64,000 bases of DNA from Desulfomicrobium escambiense DSM 10707 (lineage in GTDB: Bacteria > Desulfobacterota > Desulfovibrionia > Desulfovibrionales > Desulfomicrobiaceae), in contig NZ_AUAR01000021.1 in the NCBI RefSeq assembly GCF_000428825.1, positions 1-64,000 of the forward strand, in the 5' to 3' direction. Position numbers and translations under genes: made by a program. The notes beneath the pieces were generated by a model, which ran no database searches, had not been told where the DNA came from, and saw only the letters and a list, made by a program, of their open reading frames with translations. Numbering within the stretch: the stretch's first letter is position 1; each line of letters opens with the position of its first letter. This document shows, piece after piece, positions 41,048 through 50,418 of the stretch.

Positions 41048-42532
41048 TCAGGTCGCGGTGTTGCGCGTCGTTGTCCTGAACGCCGCATCCGTCCCGGCAA
41101 TATGGAAATGCAGGACGGCGACCATGACGGCCGTCAGTTGGTTGGCCGGGATGGCGTTGTTGAATTCGGTCCAGGCATGGAGCAGATAACCTCCCAGGGC
41201 CGCCAGAGTGCCGGCGGCCAGAGCCAGACGGTCCTGGTCCATGGTCTCCCGCCCGCGCCATAGAAGGATGGCCTGCCGCCACCACAGCCCCCATATGCAG
41301 AGGGTCAGGATGCCTGCTGCGGGCAAGCCCATCTCTACGGCGGCTTCGAGGTAGTCGTTGTGGGCGTGCTTGGCCCGTTGTCCGGGGTCCAATGCGTTCT
41401 GGTAGGCACGGCTCACGGCCGGGTATGTCCCGAGGCCTGTGCCCGCCAGGGGGTGATCCAGCAGGGCGGTCCACCCGTCCTTCCACAGGTCGAAACGGCC
41501 CGCGGCGCCTTGCCCGATCTGCGAAAAGCGTCCCGCGATGCCGTCGAAGCCGATGACGGTCCCGTAGCAGAGCATGGTCACCCAGCATCCGACCAGGACC
41601 ATGGCCATACGCTTCCGGCGAAAGCCGGCGAAGGCGAAGAGCAGGAAGGAGGACAGCAGGGCGACGAGGATCCCGCCCCTGGACTGGCTGAAGACGAGGG
41701 CCAGCACGACCAGACCCAGACAGAACACCCCGAAGGCCTTCTTCTGCACGAGGACTTGAGCCCGTTCCCGAGTGCCCAGAATCCGCTCCATGTTGCGCGG
41801 CGATTTGAGGATGAGCAGGTAAGCCAGCAGCACGGGCCAGAGCAGGCCGAGAAATGCGGCGAAATGGTTGCGGTTGATGAACGTGCCGCGAGCATAGCCC
41901 TGGTACGCCAGGCCGGTCGCGGCATCGACGTCCCACAGCACCCCCAGGGAGGGGAGGAGGGCCTGCAGCACTCCGTACAGGGCTTCGAAACCCGCCAGCA
42001 GGAACAGGCCGTGCAGGAGCCATGTGGGGTGGCTCCGGCTGCCGGACTGCAGGCTCCGGCAGAGGATCGAGGCGAACGCGATGAGGAAGGCCCACCATGT
42101 GAGATGCATCCATGTCGAAAGCGGGTCATAGCTGAGGGCGGTGGTGGCGATGTCGCCAAATTCCCGCAGCCCGGCACTCCACTTTGCGCGCGCCGGCGAG
42201 AGGAATGTATGCAGCCATGCGGGCAGGGGGGCGACCTGGAGCAGGGGCACGCTCAGCAGGGTCAGGGCGGCGGCCTGCAGGCGTCGCATCTCTCCTGGGG
42301 GCGCGATAAGCTTGTGCCTGAGGCTCCATGTTCCGATTCCCAGGAAAACCAGTCCGCTCACGGCTTGCCATATCCACGGTCTGGCGCCTCCAAAAAGGAG
42401 CGTCAGCAGGATCAGGGGCAGGAAGACGAGAACCCGCAGGACAAAGTCCGCCCGGTCATGAGTCACTCGCGGGAGGGCATGGGGCTTGGAGGATACGCAT
42501 GGCTGCGGCTCTGCTTTTTGGAAGGCGTTCAT
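41048..42532 (-). CDS. O-antigen ligase family protein (Wzy_C)
   Basis: A 494-aa protein with about twelve hydrophobic helices. The loop QRAKHAHNDYLEAAVEMGLP carries the H-N-D-Y motif of the O-antigen ligase/polymerase family, and YARGTFINRNHFAAFLGLL is also typical. It could ligate polymer to lipid A-core or polymerise a second glycan; the AT-rich polymerase gene at 20.4 kb is distinct. ATG 42532 is the first methionine before the hydrophobic part; the ribosome site is weak. It is convergent with the J-domain gene. Confidence 0.85.
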   Translation of the reverse strand: MNAFQKAEPQPCVSSKPHALPRVTHDRADFVLRVLVFLPLILLTLLFGGARPWIWQAVSGLVFLGIGTWSLRHKLIAPPGEMRRLQAAALTLLSVPLLQVAPLPAWLHTFLSPARAKWSAGLREFGDIATTALSYDPLSTWMHLTWWAFLIAFASILCRSLQSGSRSHPTWLLHGLFLLAGFEALYGVLQALLPSLGVLWDVDAATGLAYQGYARGTFINRNHFAAFLGLLWPVLLAYLLILKSPRNMERILGTRERAQVLVQKKAFGVFCLGLVVLALVFSQSRGGILVALLSSFLLFAFAGFRRKRMAMVLVGCWVTMLCYGTVIGFDGIAGRFSQIGQGAAGRFDLWKDGWTALLDHPLAGTGLGTYPAVSRAYQNALDPGQRAKHAHNDYLEAAVEMGLPAAGILTLCIWGLWWRQAILLWRGRETMDQDRLALAAGTLAALGGYLLHAWTEFNNAIPANQLTAVMVAVLHFHIAGTDAAFRTTTRNTAT

Positions 42533-42615
42533 GGGCGTACCTGATAAAGGAGAGCCCGGTGAAGCCGGCAAATCCAAAGGACGGGCGAATCTGGCATGTG
42601 TCCGCCCCGTCCGGG

Positions 42616-44505
42616 TCATTTCAGAAGCCGGTTGATGATGTCCTTGTACTTCTTCTCGATGACGTGCCGCTTCTTCTTGAAGGAGTTGGTCAGCTCCTCG
42701 CCGAGGGTGAACTCCTTGTCCAGGAAATGGATGTTCTGGAGCTTCTCGTAGGGCTTGAAGCCTTTCTTGGCGTTCAGGAGCTTGTTCATCTCCTCGCGCA
42801 GGCGGTCCAGGAGCTGCTTGTCCTTCAGGGCGGACTCGGTCTCGTCCAGGACCTGGTTGTACTTCTCGTAGACGAATTCCCGCAGCTTCTCCAGGTCCGG
42901 CACGATGAGGGCGCCCAGGCCCTTCTTGTCCTGGCCCACCAGCACGGCGTCCTGGACGAAGGGGAACATGGACAGGGTGGCCTCGATATTGGTCGGGTCC
43001 ACGTTCTCGCCGCTGGCCAGGACGATGATCTCCTTGGCCCGGCCGGTGATGACCAGCTCGCCCGTGAGGGTCAGCTTGCCCAGGTCTCCGGTGCGCAGGA
43101 AACCGTCGGGCGTGAAGGCCGAGGCGTTGGCCTCGGGGTTGTTGTAGTAGCCCTTGGATACCTGGGCCCCGCGGACCTGGATCTCGCCTTCGGTGCCGTT
43201 GGGCACGACCTCGCCGTGGTCGTCGACGATGCGCAGGTCGGTTTCGGCAACGGCCGGACCGATGGTCCCGAAGACCTCGCAGTTAAAGCCGCGGCCGGCG
43301 ATGCCCGGCGAGCACTCCGTCATGCCGTAGGCGTTGACGATGCGGATGCCGATGGCGTCGATCCACTCGTCCAGATAGGCCGGCAGGCTGCCGCCGCCGC
43401 TGATGGCCGCCTTGAGCCGGCCGCCGAACTTGTCCTGCACCAGGATAAACTTCTTTTGGGCCAGGAGGTAGGGCAGGAAGAGGAAGACGTTTTCCACCGC
43501 GGCGCGGACCTTGGCCGCCAGACGGACGGGGAAGGCCTTCTTCTCGAAGACCGGCAGTTGGTCGCGCAGGACGCGCCTGTTGCGGCGGTAGGCGGCCGAA
43601 ACCCGGACCAGCAGGTTGAATATCTTGGCCTTTTTCGGGTCCTTCTTCTTCAGTCCGGCCGTGATCTTGGAGTAGAGGGACTCCCAGATGCGCGGCACCG
43701 TGGCCACCTGGGTGGGCTTGTACGTCTCCAGGTCGGAGGCGAAGGTGCGGATGGACGAGTAGACCAGGCAGCTGCCCTTGGCCACGGAAAGGTACTCGGC
43801 CGTGCGCTCGAAGATGTGCCAGGTCGGCAGGATGGACACCCAGACGTCGTCGGACTGCAGCCTGATGAGCGGCGGCAGGGTGCGTACGTTGTGCATGATG
43901 TTGGAATGGGTCAGCATGACGCCCTTGGGCGTGCCCGTGGTCCCCGAGGTGTAGATGATGGTCAGCAGGTCGTCGGGGGTGATCTTGGCGGCAAGGCCCT
44001 TGAACCACTCGATGTCGCGCGGCTCGATGGTCCGGTCCTTGAGGAGTTCGGTGTAGGTCACGGCCTTGTCGAACCAAGAGTGCTTCTCCTCGCCGGCGAT
44101 GATGAAAAGCCCCTTGGGCTTCAGGGTTTTGATCAGGGCCTGGCAGTCCTTGTAGAGCTTCTCCGTTTCAAGGATGAGGAACTCCGCCCCCGAATGGGTG
44201 ACGATGAACTCGATCTCGCTCGGCGGCGTGTCGGACCCGCGCGGCACGCTGACGGCGCCCAGGGCCTGCAGGGCCAGGTCCGTGACGATCCAGGAGTAGC
44301 GGTTGTCGGACAGCAGAAAGACCTTGTCGCCGCGGCGGACCTTGTGGTCCTTGAAGGCGCGGGCCAGGATGAGCACGTCCTCGAAGAACTTCTCGAATGT
44401 GACCCGGAACTCGTCCTCGCCCACGCGGTAGATGAAGGCGAGATTGTCCCGGTGCGTGGAGCAGCTCTCCAGGAAGGTGTGGAATAACGTCGGAGCGAAG
44501 GCCAT
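42616..44505 (-). CDS. Long-chain acyl-CoA synthetase (AMP-binding)
   Basis: This 629-aa adenylate-forming ligase activates fatty acids to acyl-CoA. The phosphate-binding motif IIYTSGTTGTPKGVMLTHSN lies near residue 175, followed by NAYGMTECSPGIAG, the GFLRTGDLGKL motif and the C-terminal lysine segment ELTNSFKKKRHVIEKKY. It resembles FadD15-type enzymes. ATG 44505 has GGAG 8 bases upstream. It follows terC by 81 bp on the same strand. Substrate chain length cannot be read. Confidence 0.92.
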   Translation of the reverse strand: MAFAPTLFHTFLESCSTHRDNLAFIYRVGEDEFRVTFEKFFEDVLILARAFKDHKVRRGDKVFLLSDNRYSWIVTDLALQALGAVSVPRGSDTPPSEIEFIVTHSGAEFLILETEKLYKDCQALIKTLKPKGLFIIAGEEKHSWFDKAVTYTELLKDRTIEPRDIEWFKGLAAKITPDDLLTIIYTSGTTGTPKGVMLTHSNIMHNVRTLPPLIRLQSDDVWVSILPTWHIFERTAEYLSVAKGSCLVYSSIRTFASDLETYKPTQVATVPRIWESLYSKITAGLKKKDPKKAKIFNLLVRVSAAYRRNRRVLRDQLPVFEKKAFPVRLAAKVRAAVENVFLFLPYLLAQKKFILVQDKFGGRLKAAISGGGSLPAYLDEWIDAIGIRIVNAYGMTECSPGIAGRGFNCEVFGTIGPAVAETDLRIVDDHGEVVPNGTEGEIQVRGAQVSKGYYNNPEANASAFTPDGFLRTGDLGKLTLTGELVITGRAKEIIVLASGENVDPTNIEATLSMFPFVQDAVLVGQDKKGLGALIVPDLEKLREFVYEKYNQVLDETESALKDKQLLDRLREEMNKLLNAKKGFKPYEKLQNIHFLDKEFTLGEELTNSFKKKRHVIEKKYKDIINRLLK

Positions 44506-44531
44506 GGCTGTTCTCCAAGAGAAAATGGGGT

Positions 44532-44557
44532 CAGTCCTTTTAGGCGAGGGTGGACTG
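44532..44557 (-). terminator. Weak hairpin between terC and acyl-CoA synthetase
   Basis: CAGTCC (44532-44537) pairs with GGACTG (44552-44557) and, on the minus strand, ACCCCATTTTC follows. The stem is short and the loop is 14 bases, so termination would be partial. Confidence 0.3.
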
Positions 44558-44586
44558 CAAGGCAAGTCGGGTTTGTGCGTATCCGC

Positions 44587-45300
44587 TCAGGCCTTTTTCG
44601 CCGCGGAAACCTTGCGCATGCGCAGGTTGAGGACCTCTACCAGCAGGGAGAAGCTCATGGCGAAGTAGATGTAGCCGCGGTCGATGTGCTTGCCCATGCT
44701 CTCGGCCACCAGGAACACGCCGATGAGGATGAGGAAGGACAGGGCCAGGATCTGGATGGTCGGCTGGCGTTTGACGAACCCGCTGACCGTGTCGGCGAAG
44801 ATGAGCATGACGGCCACGGCGGCCACTACCGCCGCGATCATGACGGCGATGTTGTTGGCCATGCCCACGGCCGTGATGACGGAATCCAGCGAGAAGATGA
44901 CGTCGAGGAACATGATCTGGGTCACGGCCGAGACGAATCCGAGGCTTTTGCGGATGCGCACGTCCTCCTCGGGCCTGTGTTCCAGTTTCTCGTGAATCTC
45001 GAAGGTGGCCTTGGCGATGAGGAAGAGCCCGCCGCCCAGCAGGATCAGGTCGCGGCCGGACACGGCGTGCTCCATGACGGTGAAGAGGGTGGCCGTGAGC
45101 CCCATGACCCAGGTGATGGCGAACAGCAGGCCGATGCGGGTCAGCATGGCCATGGCCAGGCCTATCTTGCGCGCCTTGGACTGCAGCGCTTCGGGCAGAT
45201 TGTTTGTGATGATGACGATGAAGACGATGTTGTCGATGCCAAGGACGATTTCGAGGCTGGCCAGGGTCAGGAAGGCGATGATGCTTTGCGGTTCGAACAT
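44587..45300 (-). CDS. TerC family membrane protein
   Basis: This 237-aa polytopic protein of the TerC family starts with LASLEIVLGIDNIVFIVII, the family signature, and repeats it as QIMFLDVIFSLDSVITAVGM; the paired acidic residues in both are the presumed metal-binding sites. TerC relatives are linked to manganese export at the time of exoenzyme metalation and to tellurium resistance. About seven hydrophobic helices are visible. ATG 45300 has AAGGG upstream. The gene is divergent from the AI-2E-type permease. The cargo cannot be known from sequence. Confidence 0.88.
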   Translation of the reverse strand: MFEPQSIIAFLTLASLEIVLGIDNIVFIVIITNNLPEALQSKARKIGLAMAMLTRIGLLFAITWVMGLTATLFTVMEHAVSGRDLILLGGGLFLIAKATFEIHEKLEHRPEEDVRIRKSLGFVSAVTQIMFLDVIFSLDSVITAVGMANNIAVMIAAVVAAVAVMLIFADTVSGFVKRQPTIQILALSFLILIGVFLVAESMGKHIDRGYIYFAMSFSLLVEVLNLRMRKVSAAKKA

Positions 45301-45465
45301 GGGATGGCCCTTGGTTTGCGGTGCGGATGGGTTTTTGTAGGTGAAGGGAGATCTCAAATCAAGGGACGGGGGTGTCCGGGCTTCCAAGGCATGGCCGACT
45401 CTGCTATCTGCCGGAAGCGGGGAAAGCCCGGACCGCTTCGACATCTTCCATCCGCCGGAGGGCCG

Positions 45466-46599
45466 ATGATTCTCGACGACAAACCCTATTCCTTCGATCG
45501 CGTCGTGCGCATGGCCCTGTCCGTGGGCCTGGTCTGGGCCATCATCGCGGCCCTGGGCTACTTGAGCGACGTGCTCGTACCCTTCGCCGTGGCCCTGATC
45601 CTGGCCTACATCATGAACCCTCTGGTGCTCCGGGTGCAGGGGGTGGTCAAGAGCAGGAGCGTGGCCATCGGCCTGACCCTGCTTCTCTTCGTGCTGGTCG
45701 CGGTCGGGATCTTCCTCATCGTGGTGCCCCTCATGGGGCGGGAAATGGCGCACATGGGCCGCCTCATCTCCGACCTGGTCAGCAATTCCAAGCTGGCCGA
45801 AGCCGCGGCCAGGCGCCTGCCGCCCGACGTCTGGCAGGCCCTGCGGGACTACTTCAACACGCCCGAAGTCCAGAACTTCTTCCGCACGGACAGTTTCATC
45901 TCCATGGCCCAGGCCGCCCTGCGCAGGCTCCTGCCCGGCATCATGGGGTTCATCTCCGGCACCTACAGCGTGATCATGGCCCTGGTCGTCCCCGGCGTGG
46001 TCTTCATGTACCTCATCTTCCTGCTCCTGGACTTCCAGAAGGTCCGCGTGGTCTGGAAGGAGATGATTCCCGCCCCGTACCGGGCGGGCGTGGTGTCCTT
46101 CGTGGAGGAGTTCGACCTGGCCATGAGCCGCTATTTCCGCGGCCAGATCTTCATCTCGGGAGCCCTGTGCGTGGTCTTCGCCACGGGCTTCTTCCTCATC
46201 GGGCTGCCGCTGGGCATTCTGCTCGGCATCATGCTCGGCGTCATGAGCCTGGTGCCGTACCTGCAGGTTTTGGGCGCCATCCCGGCCGTCATGGTCGCGG
46301 CCATCCACGCCCTGGAGACGGGGCAGTCTTTCTGGCTCGTCCTGGGCCTGACGGGTCTGGTCTTCGTGGCCGCGCAAGTCGTGCAGGACGTCATCCTCGT
46401 GCCGCGCATCATGGGCAAGGCCATGGGCCTCTCGCCGGCCGTGATGCTCCTGTCCCTGTCCATCTGGGGCAAGCTTCTCGGCATGCTCGGCCTTTTGATC
46501 GCCCTGCCCATGACCTGTCTGGTCCTGGCCTACTACAGGCGGCTGGTCCTGGCCCAGGAGGAGACGATCATTCTGCCTGAAGGGGGTGAGGGACCATGA
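45466..46599 (+). CDS. AI-2E family transporter
   Basis: This 377-aa membrane protein of the AI-2E/UPF0118 family has about eight hydrophobic helices, with VLVPFAVALILAYIMNPLV near the N-terminus, an amphipathic middle region, and the C-terminal PYLQVLGAIPAVMVAAIHAL and VQDVILVPRIMGKAMGLSP blocks. Members include the Escherichia coli TqsA exporter and Na+/H+ antiporter-like proteins, so the substrate is uncertain. ATG 45466 has GGAGGG 4 bases upstream. It overlaps the next gene by 4 bp, so the two are cotranslated. Confidence 0.88.
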   Translation: MILDDKPYSFDRVVRMALSVGLVWAIIAALGYLSDVLVPFAVALILAYIMNPLVLRVQGVVKSRSVAIGLTLLLFVLVAVGIFLIVVPLMGREMAHMGRLISDLVSNSKLAEAAARRLPPDVWQALRDYFNTPEVQNFFRTDSFISMAQAALRRLLPGIMGFISGTYSVIMALVVPGVVFMYLIFLLLDFQKVRVVWKEMIPAPYRAGVVSFVEEFDLAMSRYFRGQIFISGALCVVFATGFFLIGLPLGILLGIMLGVMSLVPYLQVLGAIPAVMVAAIHALETGQSFWLVLGLTGLVFVAAQVVQDVILVPRIMGKAMGLSPAVMLLSLSIWGKLLGMLGLLIALPMTCLVLAYYRRLVLAQEETIILPEGGEGP

Positions 46600-47360
46600 G
46601 CGGACATATCCCGGACATGCGCGCCATGCGCGACTTCCTCAAGGACGACCTGCGTCTGTTGATCGACTTCTCTCGCTCGGACCAGAACCGCGGCGTGGCC
46701 CCGCCGCCCGTGCAGAAGCCTGCGAGCCCCGGGCAGCTCGTCTCCCTCCTGCCGTCGGACCCGGCCGGGACCTTCGCCGGGCACATGGACCTGGCGCAAG
46801 CCCTGGCCGAACGCAAGAGCCACCGGGCCTGGCGCGACGAGCCCGTCAGCCTGGACGAACTGGGCTTTCTGCTCTGGGCCGTGCAGGGCGTGCGCCGCAA
46901 GGGCGGGGCCGCCAGCGTGTTCCGCACCGTGCCCTCGGCAGGCTGTCGCCACGCCCTGGAGACGTACGTCGCGGCCAGGGACTGCGAGGGGCTTGCGCCC
47001 GGGCTCTACCGCTACCTGCCTCTGGACCACGCCCTGGTCCTGGAGCGCGAGGCCGGGCCGGATTTCGCGGCCCGCTTGCACGAAGCCGTCCTCATGCAGT
47101 CATTCGTGGTCCGCGCGCCCCTGACGTTCATCTGGACGACCATCCCCTACCGCATGGAGTGGCGCTACATGGAAGCCGCCCACAGGGTCATCGCCCTGGA
47201 CGCGGGCCACGCCTGCCAGAACCTCTACCTCGCCACCCAGGCCGCCGGGTGCGGGACCTGCGCCGTGGCCGCCTTCCACCAGCGGGCCATGGACGAGTTC
47301 CTGGGCGTCGACGGGGAGAACGAGTTCGCCCTTTACCTCGCCCCCGTGGGCAAGGTCTGA
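46596..47360 (+). CDS. SagB/ThcOx-type nitroreductase-fold dehydrogenase
   Basis: This 254-aa flavoprotein of the SagB-like nitroreductase family begins its core with LAQALAERKSHRAWRDEPVS (FMN-binding arginines), followed by RTVPSAGCRHALETYV and the AAHRVIALDAGHACQNLYLA helix. SagB-type enzymes oxidise azolines in peptide natural products, but stand-alone relatives like this are common in anaerobes and have no known substrate. No peptide-maturation partners are nearby. The start overlaps the upstream stop as ATGA. Confidence 0.85.
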   Translation: MSGHIPDMRAMRDFLKDDLRLLIDFSRSDQNRGVAPPPVQKPASPGQLVSLLPSDPAGTFAGHMDLAQALAERKSHRAWRDEPVSLDELGFLLWAVQGVRRKGGAASVFRTVPSAGCRHALETYVAARDCEGLAPGLYRYLPLDHALVLEREAGPDFAARLHEAVLMQSFVVRAPLTFIWTTIPYRMEWRYMEAAHRVIALDAGHACQNLYLATQAAGCGTCAVAAFHQRAMDEFLGVDGENEFALYLAPVGKV

Positions 47361-48040
47361 TGCTCTACGCCCTGGCTTTCGTCGTCCTGGCCGCCCTTGT
47401 GATCGGTCCGGGGCTGTGGGCCCGGCACATGCTCGAACGTTACGGCCGTGAGGAGTACTTTTCGGGCACGGGCATCGACTTGGCCCGCATCCTCGTCGAG
47501 GACCTGCGGCTTCACGGCGTGCGCGTCGAGACCACGGACCGGGGCGACCACTACGACCCGATTGAGAAGGTCGTGCGTCTCAACCCGGCCTTGGCCGGCC
47601 GGCGCAGCCTCACGGCCGTGGTCGTGGCCGCCCACGAGGTCGGACACGCCATGCAGGACCAGAGCGGAGACGGACTGCTGCGATTCCGCACGGCCCTGGT
47701 GCGGGCCGGGATCTGGGCCGAACGCATAGGCGCGGCCGCCGTCATGGTCGCCCCCCTGCTGGGCGCGGCCCTGCAGGTGCCGGTGGTGGGGCGGCTCATG
47801 CTGGCATCCGCCGTGTGCGTGTTGGGCATCCCGGTGCTGGTGCACCTCGTGACCCTGCCCGTGGAGATCGACGCGAGCTTTTCCAGGGCCCTGCCCGTGC
47901 TCCGCGCGGGCCGCTACATCCCGCCCGAGGACGAGGCCGCGGCGCGGCGGATACTGACGGCCTGTGCCCTGACGTACCTCTCCCAGGCCCTGGCCGGCAT
48001 GTTCAACGTACTGCGGTGGGCCAGGATTTTCCGGCGCTGA
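47360..48040 (+). CDS. Membrane zinc metallopeptidase (YugP family)
   Basis: This 226-aa membrane protein belongs to the neutral zinc metallopeptidase family typified by YugP (Pfam PF04298). The active site HEVGH is at residues 92-96 (His92, Glu93, His96), preceded by a strand-like VVRLNPALAGRRSLTAVVV. Membrane helices flank it: one at the N-terminus and two after residue 115. ATG 47360 overlaps the upstream stop as TGATG, so it is translated after the SagB-like protein. Natural substrates of the family are unknown. Length is typical. Confidence 0.88.
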   Translation: MLYALAFVVLAALVIGPGLWARHMLERYGREEYFSGTGIDLARILVEDLRLHGVRVETTDRGDHYDPIEKVVRLNPALAGRRSLTAVVVAAHEVGHAMQDQSGDGLLRFRTALVRAGIWAERIGAAAVMVAPLLGAALQVPVVGRLMLASAVCVLGIPVLVHLVTLPVEIDASFSRALPVLRAGRYIPPEDEAAARRILTACALTYLSQALAGMFNVLRWARIFRR

Positions 48041-48117
48041 GACGCGTCTGGACAATCGGGTTGTTTCCCACTACGAGTCGGGCGTCTGACCACCCAACCA
48101 ATCTCCCCCCCCAATAC

Positions 48118-49989
48118 ATGGCACTCATAAGCGCAAGCAACCTGACCCTGTCCTTTTCCGGCCCCCCTCTGCTGGACGACATCAGCCTGCAGATCCACCC
48201 CGGCGAACGCATCTGCCTTCTGGGCCGCAACGGCGAGGGCAAGTCCACCCTCATGCGCGTCCTGGCGGGCGAACTGTCCCCCGACTCCGGCGAGGTGGGC
48301 TGGGGCAAGGGGCTGACCATGGCCTCCCTGCCCCAGGAAGTGCCCGCCGACCTCACAGGCAGCATCTACGACGTCGTGGCCTCGGGGGCAGGGGAGGCGG
48401 GCCGGTGCCTGGCCGCCCTGCGTCACGAGGGCGAGGCGGGCGCTGACCATGCGCTGCTTGAACGCGCCCACCGCCTGCTCGACGAACAGGCCGGCTGGAG
48501 CCTGACGCGGCGCATCGACACCGTGCTGACCCACTTGGGCCTCGCGCCCGACGCGCCCTTCGCGTCCCTGTCGGGCGGCGGCAAGCGCAAGACCCTGCTG
48601 GGCCGCGCCCTGGCCGCGGAACCCGACATCCTTTTCCTGGACGAACCCACCAACCATCTCGACATCGAGGCCATCGGCTGGCTGGAGGAGTTCCTGGTCA
48701 AGGAGCCGCGCACGCTCTTCTTCGTCACCCACGACCGCATGTTCCTGCGCCACGTGGCCAACCGCATCCTTGAGCTGGACCGCGGGCAGCTCGTGGACTG
48801 GGCCTGCGACTACGATACCTTTCTGCAGCGCAAGGCCGACGTGCTGGCCACGGAAGAGACCCTGTGGCGCAAGTTTGACCAGAAGCTCAAGGAGGAGGAA
48901 ATCTGGATCCGCAAGGGCATCAAGGCCCGCCGCACGCGCAACGAGGGCCGCGTGCGGGCCCTGAAGGCCATGCGCCTGGAGCGCAGGCAGCGCCGCGAGC
49001 GCACGGGCAACGTGGCCATGCAGATCCAGGAGGCCAATAAGTCCGGCAACCTCGTGCTGGAGGTCCGAAACATTTCCTACGGCTGGGGAGAGACGCCGGT
49101 CATCCGCGATTTCTCGGCCAACATCATGCGCGGCGACAAGGTCGGCATCGTCGGCCCCAACGGCGCGGGCAAGACCACGCTCCTGGGGCTGCTGCTGGGT
49201 GAGCTGGCCCCGCAGTCCGGCGAGGTGCGCCAAGGCACCAACCTGGAAGTGGCCTACTCGGACCAGATGCGCTCCATCCTGGACGAGACCAAGACCGCCC
49301 GCGACATCGTCGGCGACGGCTCGGACTATGTGGACGTGAACGGTAACCGCCGCCACGTCATCGGCTACCTCAAGGACTTCCTCTTCACCCCCGAGCGCGC
49401 CCAGACGCCCGTCAGCGTGCTCTCGGGCGGCGAGCGCAACCGCCTGCTCCTGGCTCGGCTCTTCACCCGGCCGTGCAACGTCCTCGTTCTCGACGAGCCG
49501 ACCAACGACCTGGACCAGGAGACACTGGAACTGCTGGAGGAGCTCATCGGCGAGTTCGCCGGCACCGTGCTCGTGGTCAGTCACGACCGCGAGTTCCTGA
49601 ACAACACCGTGACCTCCTGCTTCGTCTTCGAGGGCGAGGGCAGGGTGGTGGAGTACGCCGGCGGCTACGACGACTGGCTGGCGCAGCGTCCCCGGCCGGA
49701 GGAGCCCGAGGCCGTCCAGGCCAAGGCCGTGAAGCCCAAGGCCGCCAAGGCGCGAAAACTGACCTGGAAGGAAAACCAGGAGCTCGATGCTCTGCCCGGC
49801 CGCATTGAGGCCCTGGAATCCGAAGTCGCGGCCCTGCAGGAGCGGATGAACAATCCCGATTTCTACACCAACGATCACACCGTCGTGGCCGCCGAGGCCG
49901 CCCGGCTGGAGGTTCTGGAGTCCGAACTGGACGCCCTGCTGACCCGCTGGGACGAGCTCGAAGAACTGCGTGCGCTGTGCGAATCCTAA
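48118..49989 (+). CDS. uup: ABC-F ATPase (Uup-like)
   Basis: This 623-aa soluble protein has two ABC domains and no membrane part. The first has Walker A GRNGEGKST and a variant signature LSGGGKRK; the second has GPNGAGKTT and LSGGERNR. A charged linker between them (EEEIWIRKGIKARRTRNEGR) is typical of ABC-F ribosome-associated factors, and a C-terminal coiled coil (about 555-623) fits Uup. The first ABC signature has Gly in place of Glu/Gln. ATG 48118 has no Shine-Dalgarno; the bases before it are C-rich. Confidence 0.88.
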   Translation: MALISASNLTLSFSGPPLLDDISLQIHPGERICLLGRNGEGKSTLMRVLAGELSPDSGEVGWGKGLTMASLPQEVPADLTGSIYDVVASGAGEAGRCLAALRHEGEAGADHALLERAHRLLDEQAGWSLTRRIDTVLTHLGLAPDAPFASLSGGGKRKTLLGRALAAEPDILFLDEPTNHLDIEAIGWLEEFLVKEPRTLFFVTHDRMFLRHVANRILELDRGQLVDWACDYDTFLQRKADVLATEETLWRKFDQKLKEEEIWIRKGIKARRTRNEGRVRALKAMRLERRQRRERTGNVAMQIQEANKSGNLVLEVRNISYGWGETPVIRDFSANIMRGDKVGIVGPNGAGKTTLLGLLLGELAPQSGEVRQGTNLEVAYSDQMRSILDETKTARDIVGDGSDYVDVNGNRRHVIGYLKDFLFTPERAQTPVSVLSGGERNRLLLARLFTRPCNVLVLDEPTNDLDQETLELLEELIGEFAGTVLVVSHDREFLNNTVTSCFVFEGEGRVVEYAGGYDDWLAQRPRPEEPEAVQAKAVKPKAAKARKLTWKENQELDALPGRIEALESEVAALQERMNNPDFYTNDHTVVAAEAARLEVLESELDALLTRWDELEELRALCES

Positions 49990-50004
49990 GGTTTTGGTTG
50001 AAGT

Positions 50005-50418
50005 ATGGAAATTTCCCTGACTACACCGGCCCTGCTCTTCCCGACCATCTCCCTGGTCCTCTTGGCCTATACCAACCGTTTCCTGGCCCTGGGTTCACGC
50101 ATCCGCACCCTGCACGACCGCTACGAGGCGAGCCACGGCCCCTCCATCCTGGCCCAGATCGAGAGCCTGCGCCAGCGGGTCAACCTCATCCGTCTCATGC
50201 AGCTTTATGGGGTGCTCAGTCTCTTTCTGTGCGTCCTGTGCATGTTTTGTCTTTTCGCCAGCCTTGTGCTTTTGGGCAAAATTCTCTTCGGGCTGAGTCT
50301 TGTGGCCATGCTGGTCTCCTTGGGACTGTCCACTCGCGAGATTCACATTTCCACGCAGGCCCTGAATATCCAACTGGAGAGCCTGAGCCTCTCGCAGGGG
50401 GACGACAATGCACGCTAA
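50005..50418 (+). CDS. DUF2721 family membrane protein
   Basis: This 137-aa protein has a first hydrophobic segment (TTPALLFPTISLVLLAYTN), a helical polar region (LAQIESLRQRVNLIRLMQLY) and two adjacent hydrophobic helices after residue 65, then a polar tail. The pattern matches the DUF2721 family, whose function is unknown. It starts 15 bp after the ABC-F gene and overlaps the following 72-aa gene by 11 bp, opening a run that ends with panC-panD-panB. Its presence in that run may be only transcriptional. Confidence 0.75.
   Translation: MEISLTTPALLFPTISLVLLAYTNRFLALGSRIRTLHDRYEASHGPSILAQIESLRQRVNLIRLMQLYGVLSLFLCVLCMFCLFASLVLLGKILFGLSLVAMLVSLGLSTREIHISTQALNIQLESLSLSQGDDNAR

Noticed and set aside
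45372-46580. Long open frame of 402 codons overlapping the AI-2E transporter gene.
   Set aside because: It is a Arg/Pro/Gly-rich shadow frame typical of GC-rich DNA; the other frame has clear membrane helices and family motifs.
46596-47360. Azoline-peptide maturation (SagBCD-like) gene cluster.
   Set aside because: Only the nitroreductase-fold gene is present; no precursor peptide, YcaO or export genes are nearby.
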